Shown: piece after piece, positions 23,303 to 35,800 of the stretch
How positions within the stretch are numbered: position 1 is the first letter of the stretch
Layout: each line of letters begins with the position of its first letter
From: Liquidambar formosana
Lineage: Eukaryota > Streptophyta > Magnoliopsida > Saxifragales > Altingiaceae
Direction: 5' to 3'
Length of the DNA stretch: 64,000 bases
Assembly: GCA_039720395.1 (NCBI GenBank)
Contig: CM077826.1
Location: 16,865,907-16,929,906 of the forward strand
The notes under the pieces: model-generated
Seen by the model: the letters and a program-made list of their open reading frames with translations, nothing else
The model's database searches: none
Told to the model about the DNA's origin: nothing
Position numbers and translations under genes: made by a program

Positions 23303-23627
23303 AGACTCAATAGAATAGGATATTTATGGCACTTTTATAGTTCTTTTACTTAATACCAATGAATTGCTATGTCAATCAATTTTAGTTTTGAATAAATTGC
23401 CAATAATAAATCAAATTTGGGATTTTGTTGTTTGATTTAGACCGCACCCAAGGTAACTTTATGGGTTGCCTACGTATCTCCATGATTTTTTATTTTTTTG
23501 CTCTTTTTTTTTTCTTTTTTTTTTCCTTTTGTTTTTTTTTTTTTTGAATGGAGAATCAGGTTTTACGTAGTTCTTATGCCTTAACTTTTGCCTAGGCCGC
23601 CCTTACGGGTTTTCAACCTAGCAGGCC
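23303..23627. other. Convergent gap, DUF7745-like gene and pol of A
   Basis: Contains possible poly(A) signals, a GCCTACGTATCTCC motif (mirrored in D near 39846) and a T-rich tract (23483-23545). I see no gene. Confidence 0.6.
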
Positions 23628-24060
23628 TCAAACATGATATTTTTTCAATTGATCTAAATTAGTTGGTCGAGCAAACTCAATTCCATCTAAATTCATGAGG
23701 CGAACAGCCCCTGCTGGCAATATCTCTTTGATAATATATGGTCCACCCCAACTTGGCTTGAATTTCCCTCGCGGATCGAATACTGGAGCTCTGATTTCTT
23801 TCAACACTACATCCCCTTTCTTTAGACCTCGGTCTTTGACATGCTTGTTGAATGCTCTGGCGACTCTCCGCTGATACCCTTGCACATGATACAGCGCCCT
23901 TAACCGCTTTTCATCGAATAAAGCTAACTCGTCATAACGGCTCTTAACCCAGTCCACTTCTGTTATCTGGCTCTCCACGGCAACCCTTAGTGAAGGAACC
24001 TCCAATTCAACTGGAAACACGACCTCCATTCCATAAACTAGAGAGTAAGGGGTAGCCCCT
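23628..24060 (-). pseudogene. Integrase C-terminus of element A
   Basis: The minus-strand reading FPVELEVPSLRVAVES through KFKPSWGGPYIIKEILPAG matches the last part of D pol closely. It is separated from the integrase core (25484 onward) by solo LTR E. Confidence 0.88.
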
Positions 24061-24522
24061 TGTGAGCGCCGCGTCCTGAACCACGCCGGCTCGGGAGTAC
24101 GCCGCTAACCACGGGTGTGATTAGGGCGGAGAGGGAGTCGCCACCCGGTTGGGCCCCGGGAACCGATTGACCCCTAGCAAGAGGCCCACTCGTCATTACC
24201 CAAAGAATCAAGGTTCGGAGTTAAGGTACGTTGTTGGGAAGGTGTTAGGCACCCGACAACGCCCGGCTAAATCCGGCCTCCACACGCATTTTGTTGGCTT
24301 TAATTAATGAGAAATATTAATTGAGTTTAACCCTATTCATGCGACAAATATATCAAGCGACTATGGCACACAAGATGGCATTATGTGAATAAAAATATGC
24401 AAATAAATAACTAAACAGAAGATAAAAATTAACAGACAGAATAAACAGTAGCTATGAAAGGAGAGAAAGGAGAAGGATTCGTCACTGCCTGCAAAAATGG
24501 GTTAGCACATCATCATAGATAT

Positions 24523-24572
24523 GCGTACGCACAAAAACAAGGTGCGTATGCACCTTTAATTTATACGTACGC
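24523..24572 (-). promoter_or_regulatory. GCGTACGC triad 1 of LTR E
   Basis: GCGTACGC, GCGTATGC and ACGTACGC start at 24523, 24544 and 24565, exactly 21 bp apart. This triad lies downstream of the LTR TATA box. Confidence 0.7.
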
Positions 24573-25267
24573 ACATTTCATGGCAGATTCAAAAATAACA
24601 GAAACATGCTGAAATTGCACATGCTATCTTACTCCGAATTACAGAACCCTAATCGCATGCAGATATCCTATCATGTCATTATTACACCCTAAATTTAACC
24701 GTGAATGCATGCACTTTAAACATTACACCGATTAATCATGCAAAGACATATTTAAATGATGCTAAACATGCTAGAACATAATATAAAGTGTAGATCCGGT
24801 CATGCAACATTTGATTGAAAGCACTTGAATAAATCTGAAATCACGGCATTCAATGAAAATACGCATGATGGAAAATGTGCTTGGAGGAATAATTAGTGAT
24901 TATTCTAACATTCAAAGAACCGAATCATAAAAGACGTTACCCTCAGGTTTAGGTGAATCCCGATGAATGCACTAACAAGAATCTTTCCTTCCTGAGCCTC
25001 CGTAATCGCAGCCGCCGCCTTTTCAGCTTTTAGGTTAAGAGTCTTTAGGGTTTTGTGGAGCTTTCAAAATGGTGGTGGCCCCCCAAAAAAGATCTCTTCA
25101 TTTGATGCGGAAGTGGTCTTTTTATAGGCGAAGAATTAGGGTTTCGGGGTAAGGAACTAGGGTTTCTCTGGTTCTCAGCCGTCACAGGCTGGATGTGCAG
25201 TAGGCTCCATCCATATAAGGCAACAGGGGAAATGGGGGGAAAAATTCGAATACTGGAATATTATCAT

Positions 25268-25317
25268 GCGTACGCATAAATGTAAGGTGCGTACGCATGA
25301 ATTAAAGGTGCGTACGC
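25268..25317 (-). promoter_or_regulatory. GCGTACGC triad 2 of LTR E
   Basis: Three perfect GCGTACGC octamers start at 25268, 25289 and 25310, 21 bp apart. They lie about 140-200 bp upstream of the TATA box at 25119-25126, the position of the 80-bp module in other LTRs. Confidence 0.75.
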
Positions 25318-25483
25318 ACAAAGGAATGGGCTGGGCTTCTTTGGGCCAGGCTGCAGCTGCGACCACATCAGTTCTTTGGGGATCACTTGTTAGTCATTTC
25401 AAGTTGGGCTACCCTTCATCACCGGGCTTAAAAGGGTGGATTCGAAATATTTAGGCGGTACAAAATGGGGTGTTAACACCCCT

Positions 25484-28427
25484 GTTGACGACCTTATTGA
25501 TGTTCTGTAACCCCATAGAGCCAACGGTAACTTCTCATGCCAGTCTGTGTGTGAGTCTATAGTCTTCTGTAGTATCTTCTTGATGTTCTTGTTAGCTGTT
25601 TCCACTGCTCCATTAGTCTGAGGACGGTATGGTGATGACAGATGGTGAATTATGCCGTACTTTTGCAAGAGCTCATGGGTTTCTTTCTGAAAGTGCTGGC
25701 CATTGTCTAAGATAACTTCATGCGGTACCCCATATCGATGATGATGCTGTGCTGTATGAACTGTGCTACCTTCTTGGAATTCAAGGTCTTGAAGGACGCT
25801 GCTTCCACCCACTTAGTGAAATAATCAATGGCAACCAGGATGTATTCATGCCCATTTGACGCCTTTGGCTTGATCTGTCTGATGATATCTATCCCCCATA
25901 CTGCGAATGGCCATGGTGATGGCATACTTGTTAAAGGCATAGAAGGCAAATGTTGTCCATTAGAGAACAGTTGGCATTTGTGGCACTTCTTGACATGTGC
26001 GTGGCAATCTCTTTCCATGGTAGACCAATAATAGCCTAAACTCATGATTTTCTTAGCCAACATATAGCCATTCATATGCGGAGCCCCTGTCCCTTCATGG
26101 ATTTCTTTAATCAGATGGTCGGCTTCCTCCTCGGTGACACATAGCAGGTGGATCCCGTCGTATGATCTCCGATATAGCTTTCCTCCACAAAGTACATAGT
26201 GACTCGCCAACCGCCTTAGGGTTTTTCTGTCAATACGAGATGCTCCTTCTAGGTACTCCCTTTCTTCAATGAACTTCTTTATGTCATGGAACCACGGGTG
26301 GCCATCATTCACCCCCCTCCTCGGATTGCACAACAGTACACAGGCTTGTCTCGGCATTCTATCACCAACGGCTTCACATTTCCTCTTTCAGGTATCTCCA
26401 CCATAGATGCTAGGGTTGCCAAGGCATCGGCGAACTGGTTCTTGTTTCTTGAAAGGTAGTTAAACTCTATTTCTGAGAACTCCTTGGTTAGAGCTTCCAG
26501 ATAGGCATGGTAGGGCAACAGCTTCGCATCTCGAGTTTTCCATTCCCCTTTTATTTGATAAATGATTAGCGCCGAGTCCCCGAACACTTCCAATTCTTTG
26601 ATCCCTAATTCAAGTGCCGCTTCCAATGCTAAGATACAGGCCTCATACTCAGCAATGTTGTTGGTAGCTTCAAACCCCAACTTGACCGCCAATGGCGTAA
26701 ATGCCTCTTCAGGTGAAACTAGTAGGACTCCTATCCCATAACCTTTCTTATTGGCTGCCCCATCGAAGTATACTCTCCAAGTCTTTCTACCAATCTCTAG
26801 CACGTCCTCATCTGGGAATTGATCATTGAATGGAGCGGATGATGACACAGGACAGCTAGCCAGGTAGTCTGCTATGACGCTCCCCTTGATAGACTTCTGA
26901 TTCACGTACTTGATGTCAAATTCATTGAGGAGAATTGACCATCGAGCAGTTCTAAATGACAATACCGGCCTCTCTATCAGGTACTTCAACGGGTCTATAC
27001 GACTTATCAAGAACACTTCGAAGGACATTATGTAGTGTCAGAGCTTCTGCATCACCCATACTAGTGCCACACAAGCCTTTTCAATGGCATTGTACTTCAC
27101 TTCATAGTCTATCATTTTCTTGCTTAGGTACTAGATGGCATTCTCCTTTGTAGACCCTTCGAGATATTGAGCTAACATAGCTCCTGTCGTGGTTTCGGTG
27201 ACCGTTAAGTATAACAAAAGCGGTGCACCTTGCCGTGGGGGAACTAAGATTGGAGGATTGCACAAGTATCTCTTAATGGTCTCAAAGGCCACTTGGCATT
27301 CTTCATTCCATACTTTTGGCACACCTTTCTTAAGCAATTTGAAGATTGGTTTGCAAACCATGGTCAAGTTGGCAATGAATCGGCTTATGTATTGAACTCT
27401 TCCCAGAAAACCTCGGATCTGCTTCTCAGTGCTAGGTGGCTCCATCTCCACAATAGCTTTTATCTTCCCTGGGTCCACTTCGATTCCCCTCTGAGTGATC
27501 ATGAATCCCAATAGCTTGCCTGCGGTGACACCAAAAGCACACTTCTGTGGGTTTAGATGGAGGTTGTACTTCTTTGCTCGCTCTAGGAACTTCTCTAGTG
27601 CCTTGAAATGCCCTTCTCTATCCACGGACTTCACGATCATATCATCGACATAAACCTCGACTTCCTTATGGATCATATCATGCAATAAGGTCGTTACTGC
27701 TCTTTGGTAAGTAGCCCCAGCGTTTCTTAAGCCAAAAGGCATTACCTTGTAACAGTACGTTCCCCATTGCGTGATAAAGGCTGTTTTCTCCATGTCTTGA
27801 AGCGCCATCTTTATCTGGTTATACCCGGAGAATCCGTCCATAAAGGACAGGAGTGCATGTCCCACTATGCTGTCCACCAACACATCGATATGGGGTAAAG
27901 GAAAGTCATCCTTGGGACTCGTGGCGTTGAGATCTCGGAAGTTGACACACATCCTCACTTTCCCATCTTTTTTAGGTACAGGCACTATATTCGACAACCA
28001 CTTGGGGTACTCCACAACTTGGAGGAAACCCATGTCTAGTTGTTTAGTTACCTCTTCTTTTACTTTTAGAGCCCATTCTGGTTTTAATCTTCTGAGTTTC
28101 TGCTTTACCGGCTTCTTTAGGGAATTAGTGGGGATATAGTGTTGTACAATATCGGGGTCAATGCCAGGCATGTCTTCATAAGACCATGCAAAAGCCATAA
28201 TGTTGGCTTTCAAGAGGGAGATCATCTTTTCTTTTTCAACGGGGGAGAGGGTTTTCCTAATTTTAACTATTCTTGGTAATTCATTCGTCCCTAAGTTGAT
28301 TAATTCCAATTCATCCATATTAGGTTCAGTGACGCCCTTTTTCCTTTGCTCAACGAGCTCCGGGGGGACATCATTCCTAGGATCTATATCCATGCCATAA
28401 ATATCCATAGAAGAGAGAAAAGAGACA
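25484..28427 (-). pseudogene. pol: Pol of element A (RT, RNase H, second RNase H, integrase core), broken
   Basis: This is the second exon of the gag-pol gene, matching D pol domain by domain: RT with YVDD, the decayed first RNase H, the second RNase H (YFDGAANKKGYGIG), the integrase zinc finger and catalytic core (WGIDII, DNGQHF). Lesions relative to D: TAG at 27131-27133, TGA at 27038-27040, a frameshift in a G-run near 26312, another near 25735, and solo LTR E within the integrase. Element A cannot make a working pol. Confidence 0.9.
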
Positions 28428-28595
28428 CTGCATATATAGAGGAAAAAAAGCACACTTTATTGACTAGGAATAGTAGGAATGACACACAAAAGAAGAAAAA
28501 CAAACAAATCTGTATCAATACTATGACTCCACAAGGTGAGTTAAGTAGATACATCTTATTGAATTAGGGAAATATTACTAAACTAAGACACCTAC
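28428..28595 (-). other. Ogre-type intron between protease and RT, element A (168 bp)
   Basis: Donor GTAGGT follows the last gag-protease codons (PDSSL), and acceptor ATATATGCAG precedes the pol exon. Removing it joins gag-pro to pol in frame and skips the gag stop. Position, length and phase match D (36171-36339). Ogre elements are known to splice an intron at this place. Confidence 0.82.
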
Positions 28596-29086
28596 AAGCT
28601 GCTATCAGGTAGGCCAAGGTCTTCTTCTTCATGGAGCTCCGCAATGACACCACATTCAAGGTACCAATTCAGGAATGGCATGGTAGCATGGCTAATGGAC
28701 GAGCCTTGGAGTTCTTCAATGGTCGAGTCTTCCACGGTGATGATCATGTCTTGGAACATTTCAGTCATAGCCCTTGCATCAAGGTTCTCTGCCCAGTCCT
28801 CCCCGAACTCATCATTGATGGCTTCATCATCCACCATTTCAGCTGTGATTGGGTACCATTCGATGAAGAAAATTTCAAAACCCGGAACTCGGATCTTGGT
28901 AGCTTGGTCAAAAGTGGGTTCTGGAAACCCGTAATATAGAAAATCATCCCCTTCTTTGACGAAGTACCCATTCAGAGTAGGTCGATATGGCGAGATCCTC
29001 AGGTCTGGCACCCTTCCCTCGGCTTTGGCTCTTACTTTCTCCTTGTTCCTCTTCAGCATTTCTGCATGATCATTTCTGGAGGGCTC
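28596..29086 (-). CDS. End of gag-protease exon of element A (after insertion of D)
   Basis: This fragment carries on the G-patch and downstream part of the polyprotein, with RISPYRPTLNGYFVKEGDDF and FEIFFIEWYPITAEMVDDEA. The piece before it ends at 49505 with FGLGYEP; element D is inserted exactly between, with TSD GGCTC. No stop occurs in this piece. Its function is unknown; it matches the same region of D. Confidence 0.85.
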
Positions 29087-29791
29087 TGTCACACCCCATT
29101 TTTGTCACCTTAGCTAGGACATATCATTTCATGTAGGATTTTGAGTCCTTTTTGAGTTTAGTCTTTTGCATTGAGTTTCTATGGCATTGAATATCATGTG
29201 TATGAATTTTGAAGTGATTTGGAGTTCATTTCGATAGTCAATAAGAACTTTTGCGACTTTAAGGGCATAATCGTCTTTTAAGCCGTATATTTTCCATTTG
29301 ACCTTGGAATGAATCCCGAGTCATTCCCTCAAGTTCATATGGTTATATAGAGTCCATATATAGGTTCAATTTCATGAATTAATGGTTTAAGATCAATTCG
29401 GCTCGTAATGGTTCGGGTTGGCTAAAAGACCCTTTCTTGGTTTGCTCAAATTGACTCATAAGACCCAATCAATTTTCTCTCAATTAACTTCAATTGGGCT
29501 TTATTTATGTCCTAAACATGTTTAGAAAGATCGATTTTCGATTGGGAAAGCATTCGGTTCGACCTTGTGTACAAACCCAGCTTAGCGACGGTGAAGCACC
29601 ATGGTTAACCACCTTTGTAAAACCTAACCATGCACCCATGGTTGAGGATTTTTGTCCCAAAATACTTAAAAATGTGTTCCCCTTCGAAACACGGTCGTTT
29701 TGGCTTTTATTTCGTCAAAATCGGACTTAATTTGAGCATTTTAGGACTTCTACAGCAAGTGGGAGTCAAAACCGGAGAAAAATAGAGGACC

Positions 29792-29871
29792 CTCGGGTAA
29801 CCGTCCGGGGCTGGACGGTCAGCCGTCTGGGCCCAGACGGCTAACCGTCCAGGCCTAGTTGGTCACCCGAG
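29792..29871. promoter_or_regulatory. 80-bp four-site module, 5' LTR of D
   Basis: Ends CTCGGGTAACC and GGTCACCCGAG. Sites GGTAACC, GGTCAGCC, GGCTAACC, GGTCACC at module bases 5, 26, 48 and 70. The centre (29821-29842) is a perfect 22-bp palindrome around GGGCCC. Confidence 0.87.
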
Positions 29872-30058
29872 GAGTCCTTCTTTAAGTCAAACTCTGACTC
29901 TTCTATCCCTCTTTTGACGGTTTCCTCCGCCAAAACAACTTGTCTGAGCTTAGGAGTGTGTAGGTTTGAGTTGTTTGAGCACCAAGAGAGTCTCTAATAG
30001 CCCTAGGATCATTATTTAGTGAATTAATCCTAGCCATTGGTTTAGGGGGTCAGTTCTC

Positions 30059-30066
30059 TATATAAA
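30059..30066 (+). promoter_or_regulatory. TATA box of 5' LTR of D
   Basis: TATATAAA, 187 bp after the module; about the same spacing as in the A and C LTRs. It marks the likely start of the U3-R boundary. Confidence 0.7.
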
Positions 30067-32110
30067 GGACATGATATTCAGCATATAGGGGGAGGTTAAT
30101 TGCACTTTACACTTAGAGAGAGAGGGAGCTACGAGTTTGGAGAGCTAGAAGGACTTCAAGAGGAGGCTCTTCAACCCCAAGCAAGCAAGGAGACAAGAGG
30201 TTTGAAGACAAGGAAGAGTCTACAAGAGGTAAGCCTACCCCTTTAATGCTGAATATGAATTTTTGCTTCTTCTTCTTCTCTTTATTCTTCTTCTTCTAAG
30301 ATAGCTATGGTGCATGCAATTTTTCTTCTTATGGATGGAATTCAATGTTTATGTGATATTATATGAATGATTTTAGGATAGTTCATGGCTTTATATGCTT
30401 GATAATCCCTGGTTTGCTAGGGATTTGAAAGTATTACTCTTTCTACCTCCTTAAATCATGCATAGTCCACATGTTTAGGTTGCTGTGATTGTTATCATGA
30501 ATTGATGCTCCTGTTAGTTAGTATATGTGATATGAATGATATTCATGATAATTTGAGCATGTCTTAGAGTCGTTTCATATGTCCTAATGCATAGTTGTGA
30601 GATTAGGGTTTCGATAACCCTGAAATCACATAGGTCTTATACAGCATGCTTAGCTTAGCTTTTTGAGCTGTTGCTCATCATAGTCATTCTATATATGCTG
30701 CATATAGTTGAATCATGCTAGGTTTGCATTCATATAGTATATTTTATAGGGTTTTTGGAGATATTATCATTTTCTAAGGATAATTATCCTTTTCGTTGAG
30801 TGAGGTTTTGCATGAGAGTCTTCTGTGATGTGTTTAAGCATGAAATCTTTTCTGTTGTGTTCTATGGTATATATTTTACGTAGGATATGCTGATTGCACC
30901 TACCCATAACGACTTTCTTACGTGAAATTATCCTAGGATAGTTTCGCTTAAGAAAGCTCGCCGTAGGAAGGTTTATTTTCATATTTTACATGAAATATCA
31001 TCTTTTTGGTTAGAATATGCTTTGTTATCATGTTTATTGATGTTATTGGAGTCTCCCATGCTTGTTAGTGTGTCTTTCATAGGTTTTTATGCATGTTAGT
31101 CAAGTCATTGCATGTAGGATTGAGTTAGAGTCCCTAGTTATTCATTATTCTTGTTGTTTGCATGATTAATGGATGATTTTAGGCCTTGTCAAGGTTCTGT
31201 CCAGATTAGAATTTTGCTTTCTTTGCATGATTATGTGCACTTGTAAGGGTGCAAACAGGTACAATGCTTGTCCTATTGCAAATAGGGCTGCTATGGTCTG
31301 AAATGGCTAATGTTTGGAGCTTTTGCGCTCAGGTAAGTAGGGTTTGAAGGTGCCCCAATTCACCTTTCTTTTTCTTTCTTTTCTCTTCTCCCTCTTAGGG
31401 TTACTTCTTAATACAAGCTTATGGTAATTATCAAAGGTTTCCTTCAATATAAAATTCTGATTTTTATCAAGGTTTTCCTCTTATGGAAGTTTTCTGTTTT
31501 GGATTAAACTAATATCTTTTCAAATAAGGAAACCTAGGGTTTTTACCATAGGTTTGTATTAGGTTGTAACCCTATTCTTTTCGAACTACGTGGACTTTGA
31601 TCCATGTATTTCGCTGCATGGTACGTAGGCGCTCTTCGTGAGGCTCAAGCCCGTTCTAGGATCCAAGTATCCTAGGCTTTTTCTTTTCTTCTCTTTTCTT
31701 TTTTTTTTGTTTTGTTTTATTTGATTGATTATGCATGAGATGATTGGATGAAATATATGATATGCATGCTGCCTTGTGATGATATATGATGATATTTGAG
31801 TGGAAAAGATATTAAGTTAGCCCAATCAAATTAAGAGACCAACTCGGGCGATGTGGGTGCCTATGGGTTTTTGCCCAGAACCTTCCCACGTCGTAACTTA
31901 GCCCCCGGATCCAATTTTCTGGTTTCAAAGACTTTGCTTTTTCCTTTAATGGAGTCATGTGGTTTTGAAAATAAAACATTTTTGTGGTTTTCCTCTTTTC
32001 CCTAAAAAATGAGGTGGCGACTCCCTTTTTGTTTGTTGTCTTTAAACCTCCTTATATGATTTTTGCCAAACCCTTGTGGGCTCCGCGCGCTTTTCCGTGG
32101 GTTCACAGTT

Positions 32111-32128
32111 TGGCGACTCCACTGGGGA
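32111..32128 (+). other. Primer binding site of element D
   Basis: TGGCGACTCCACTGGGGA begins three bases after the LTR end; identical to the sites of A and I. The tRNA was not identified. Confidence 0.88.
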
Positions 32129-32865
32129 TGTCGAGGGCTAGACTCATTTAATTTGATTGGGCTAAATTAATTTCTTATTGTTAATTAAAATCAATCACAT
32201 TGCATCCGCTTGATTGTGTGCTTTCATTTATTGCATTGGGTGCGCTACTGTTGCATGATCACTCGATTGTCCCTCGATGTATCCTTGCCAACTGATAGCC
32301 TAGTTCGACCTTGGTTTTCCTGATTCCATGTGTTGGGCGAAGCTATCAAACCTCTCTTGCCAAGTACCCTTGGGTATATCAAATGGACCAATCATGTACT
32401 GCTGGACCCACGCGACATTCCTGATGTCACATGTGGTTAGGTATAAAGATTGGTACAAGCAAAGTTGAGGACCCTAGCCTACCCTCTTAAAAGAAAGAAT
32501 TGCATGTAATGGGCCTTCTAGGACACCGTTGGATCACCTATATGCACACACGTTGTTGTGATGATATGCTGCCGTGTTTGTGATGTGTTGCCATGCTTTG
32601 TTGATTGAGTGGGTAATTAAAGGAAACTTTACACCCTACATCCTTAATACGTACCCTTCCCCATGACCCCCGCAAGGGTAATTGGTTAAGAGAACTAATT
32701 AAGGGTGTACGTTGTAAAGATTTTGAGATAATTATGGAAGCTTAGGATGGACCCTTAGGCTGAAAAATTGAGTATTTACCCTATGTTAGAGGGAGAGACG
32801 TGCTGGCTTGGATCCGCGATCAACAAGGGCGCCTAGTCAGTGCTGATTCTATCACTAAGTCGGAT
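32129..32865 (+). other. Leader of element D
   Basis: Untranslated region between PBS and gag, related to the leaders of A and I but without their short ORFs. No Ogre-type ORF1 is seen. Confidence 0.65.
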
Positions 32866-35800
32866 ATGGCTGAAGAAAGAACCAGCAACCGGGGTTTCAA
32901 CCTTGAGGCCGCTTTGAAAGCTATCATGGAAAAGCTTGATCACACTACCCAGGTATCCGAGACCGCACTCAAGTTAGCTCAAGACCTTCAACAGAAGAAC
33001 TCTGAACCTGAATCTAGGGCCCGTGCCACTGATAACAATCAAGGATCCAATGAGTCTGAATCTGCTGAGGAACCATTAGGAGAAGGGGGAGAACTACCCA
33101 GGACCAAGGAAGGGGAAACCAAAGCCACATCAAGGGAGAGCTCAACCGTCCTGGCAAACAAGGTCGAGGCTTTAGAATGAACTCTGAAGGGAATCCGCAG
33201 GTCTGATGATATGGTGGACATCCGCACTTTGTCCTTGTTCCCGAAGGCTCGCATCCCGTTACAATTCAAGATGCCGGAGTTGGAAAAATTCGATGGGATA
33301 GGCTGTCCTAAAACCCACCTCAAGATGTATGTGCGAGCTATGCACCCTCGAGGGGCGAACGATGAGTTATTGGCTCAAATGTTTCATGAGTCATTAGCGA
33401 GTTCCGCCTTGAAATGGTTTTTGTCATTAGAGGAGAACAGAACCAAGACTTGGGAGGATGTGTGCAATGCATTCATGGATCATTACAAATATAACACTGA
33501 AGTGGATGTCACGCGAAGGGATTTGGAAACCACTAAGTAAGGGGTTAACGAGACTTTCTCCGCCTTCATCACTAGGTTGAGACAAAAGGCTTCCAAGATG
33601 ACAGACAGACCGAATGAGGAAGAACAAATTCAGTTGGTGGTGAAGAACTTGCTGCCCGTATATCACAAGCATCTCTTTGCTCATTACTTTCCGAATTTCA
33701 AGGCTCTTGTTGGGGCTGGCACACAAGTTGAAGATGCAATCGCCGATGGAACAATCAAAACGGAGGAGATCCAAAGGAGTCGAAGGACAAACTTTGGAGG
33801 AAAACCCAATGCTGAGGTCAATACCATTACCCAACCCACTCGCCCTTTCTCCTTAAATGACTCCACCTCACCTCGCCAATTCACCGAGCTATATATGCCA
33901 TTCGAAAGAGTCTTTGAAAAGCTGAGAAGCCGTGACCTCCTGAAACCCCTCGACCCAAGGCCTCCACCAAACCCATTGCCCAAGAACTACAATGAAAATG
34001 AATATTGCAAGTTCCACCAAGCCAAAGGCCATCTAACCAACCGTTGTTACCGCCTCCGCCATGAAATCCAAGATTTGCTCGACAAGCAGATCATTTCACC
34101 ACCCACCGCACCAAATCGCCCAAATGTCACTAGAAATCCCCTCCCCACTCACAATATGCCTCCTCCCAACAACATAAATGCCATCGAGCTAGGCTCGTCC
34201 CAATCCCGTCAACCCATAAGGCGGTACACGCCGCTTCCCATGACCTTGACCCAGGTTTTCCACCAATGTTGTGATAAAGGGCTTATATTGCCATGCCATT
34301 CAAAGCCGAGGCCTTAGACTCCTCACCAATTCTGTTTGTACCATCAGGCGCCCGGACATGATACGGAGGACTGTGTTATACTAAAAAAGGTAGTTCAAGA
34401 CCTTATTAATCAAAAGGTTTTGGTATTGCCAAAGAAGTCCATGCAGCGACAATTGAGAGAAAGGTTCGAGGCAGGAGATCCTAAAGTGGGTTTGTTGGGA
34501 GAGTCGTCCGGAAAGTTTGATTACTATGTACTCTATCTCGACCCCATCCCTGATGAGCCTATAATCCCCACAGGTTGGGATGAGTTGCCAGAGGAAGTCC
34601 AAATGGAAGAGATCGACACAATCACATGGGATGACCTCATGGGTGATGTAGGTGAGATTGATGATATGTGGGTGAGTGATGACGAGGTAGAGCACATAAC
34701 TAGAGGAGGTCGCCATTTCAAGCCTCCGCATCTAGAATATAACAACCCATTGGGGGACTTAGAAGGTAATCGCTACCTCGACCTGCAAGAAGAGGAGGAT
34801 GAAGTGCTTAGGCAATTGAAAAAGACTAATGCCAACATCACTATATCGGGTTTGCTCATGGCCTCTTACAAGCACCGTCAGACTATCTTGAAGTTGCTCA
34901 ACCAGATACAGGTTCCTGTTGACACATCTCCAGAAAATTTGGTGAACTTGGTGAATCCAACCTCGAAGAACTCAACCATTGTGTTCTCAGAAGCAGACCT
35001 ACCTAAAAGTGGACCTAGCCATTCGCAAGCCATGTACATCACTGTCGACACCATGGGAAAGAGAGTTCCAATAGTCCCGATTGATAATGGTTCTGCTCTT
35101 AATGTGTGCCCTCTCAAAACTGCCACCGTTTTGGGGTTGGATCCAACAGACTTCATGCCATCTGGGCAAACAGTGAGAGCCTATGATAACACCCGTAGAG
35201 AGGTGATTGGAGTGGTCACTTTGTCGCTGATTATGGGGCCTACAGAATTCAGAGTGGAGTTCCAAGTGCTGGACGTCCTGTCGTGCTTCAACCTCTTGTT
35301 GGGAAGACCTTGGATTCATCCTGCAGGGGCTGTCCCTTCTTCATTGCACCAAAAAGTCAAGTTCCCTTATGAAGGGGCCATCGTCACACTTCAAGGTGAT
35401 TATGACTTAAAGTCGTCGGGGGTACCCATTTGCGAGATCAAGCCCGAGCCCGTGGGGGCACCATTGTCTGAGTTCGAGTATGTTCAATGCATAGAAAAAG
35501 AGCCGGAACAGGGAGAGTTGATACTTCTCGACTTTTGCCCTCATAGCAATTTGCACGTGGGGAACATAATGAAGAAAATGAGTTTCTTCCCAGGCATGGG
35601 ACTAGGACGCCGTCAGCAAGGCATACCGGCATCCGTTCAGAGCCACATTGTCACCTATACCTTCGGATTGGGGTATGAGCCTTCCAAAAAGGACCATATG
35701 GAGATGTTGCAGAGAAGCAGAGAAAGGGTCAAAGCAAAAGCAGAAGGAAGGGCGCCAGATATCCGAATCTCGCCATACCGACCTACCTTGAATGGTTACT

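Larger units (their letters stand above)
24061..25478 (-). mobile_element. Solo LTR E (1418 bp)
   Basis: On the minus strand it starts TGTTAACACCCCATTTTG and ends GGCGCTCACA. TSD CCCCT is at 24056-24060 and 25479-25483. It interrupts the integrase of A between the STG and ATPYSLVYG codons. GGTGGCGACTCC (minus) is at 24135-24146 and a TATA box at 25119-25126. It is the same LTR type as F at its 3' end. Confidence 0.92.
29087..32107 (+). repeat. 5' LTR of element D
   Basis: Starts TGTCACACCCCATTTTTG and ends GGGTTCACA. It carries the 80-bp module (29792-29871), TATATAAA (30059-30066) and a PBS-like GGTGGCGACTCCC (32013-32025) 82 bp from its end. ORFs within it are repeated in the other LTR and are not genes. 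Confidence 0.95.

Noticed and set aside
25266..25454. ORF with repeated RTH residues
   Set aside because: It is a by-product of the 21-bp-spaced GCGTACGC triad in solo LTR E.
28346..29092. Plus-strand ORFs across the gag end of element A (28631-28939, 28644-28934)
   Set aside because: They lie in shadow of the minus-strand gag-protease frame that matches D residue by residue.
29494..30982. ORFs inside LTRs (29494-29730, 30767-30982, 46891-47127, 48165-48380, 15936-16130, 55190-55384)
   Set aside because: They occur in pairs because LTRs are duplicated, lack known domains and overlap promoter and U5-like sequence.
33039..34731. Minus-strand ORFs within D gag
   Set aside because: Shadows of the plus-strand gag-protease frame, no family similarity.
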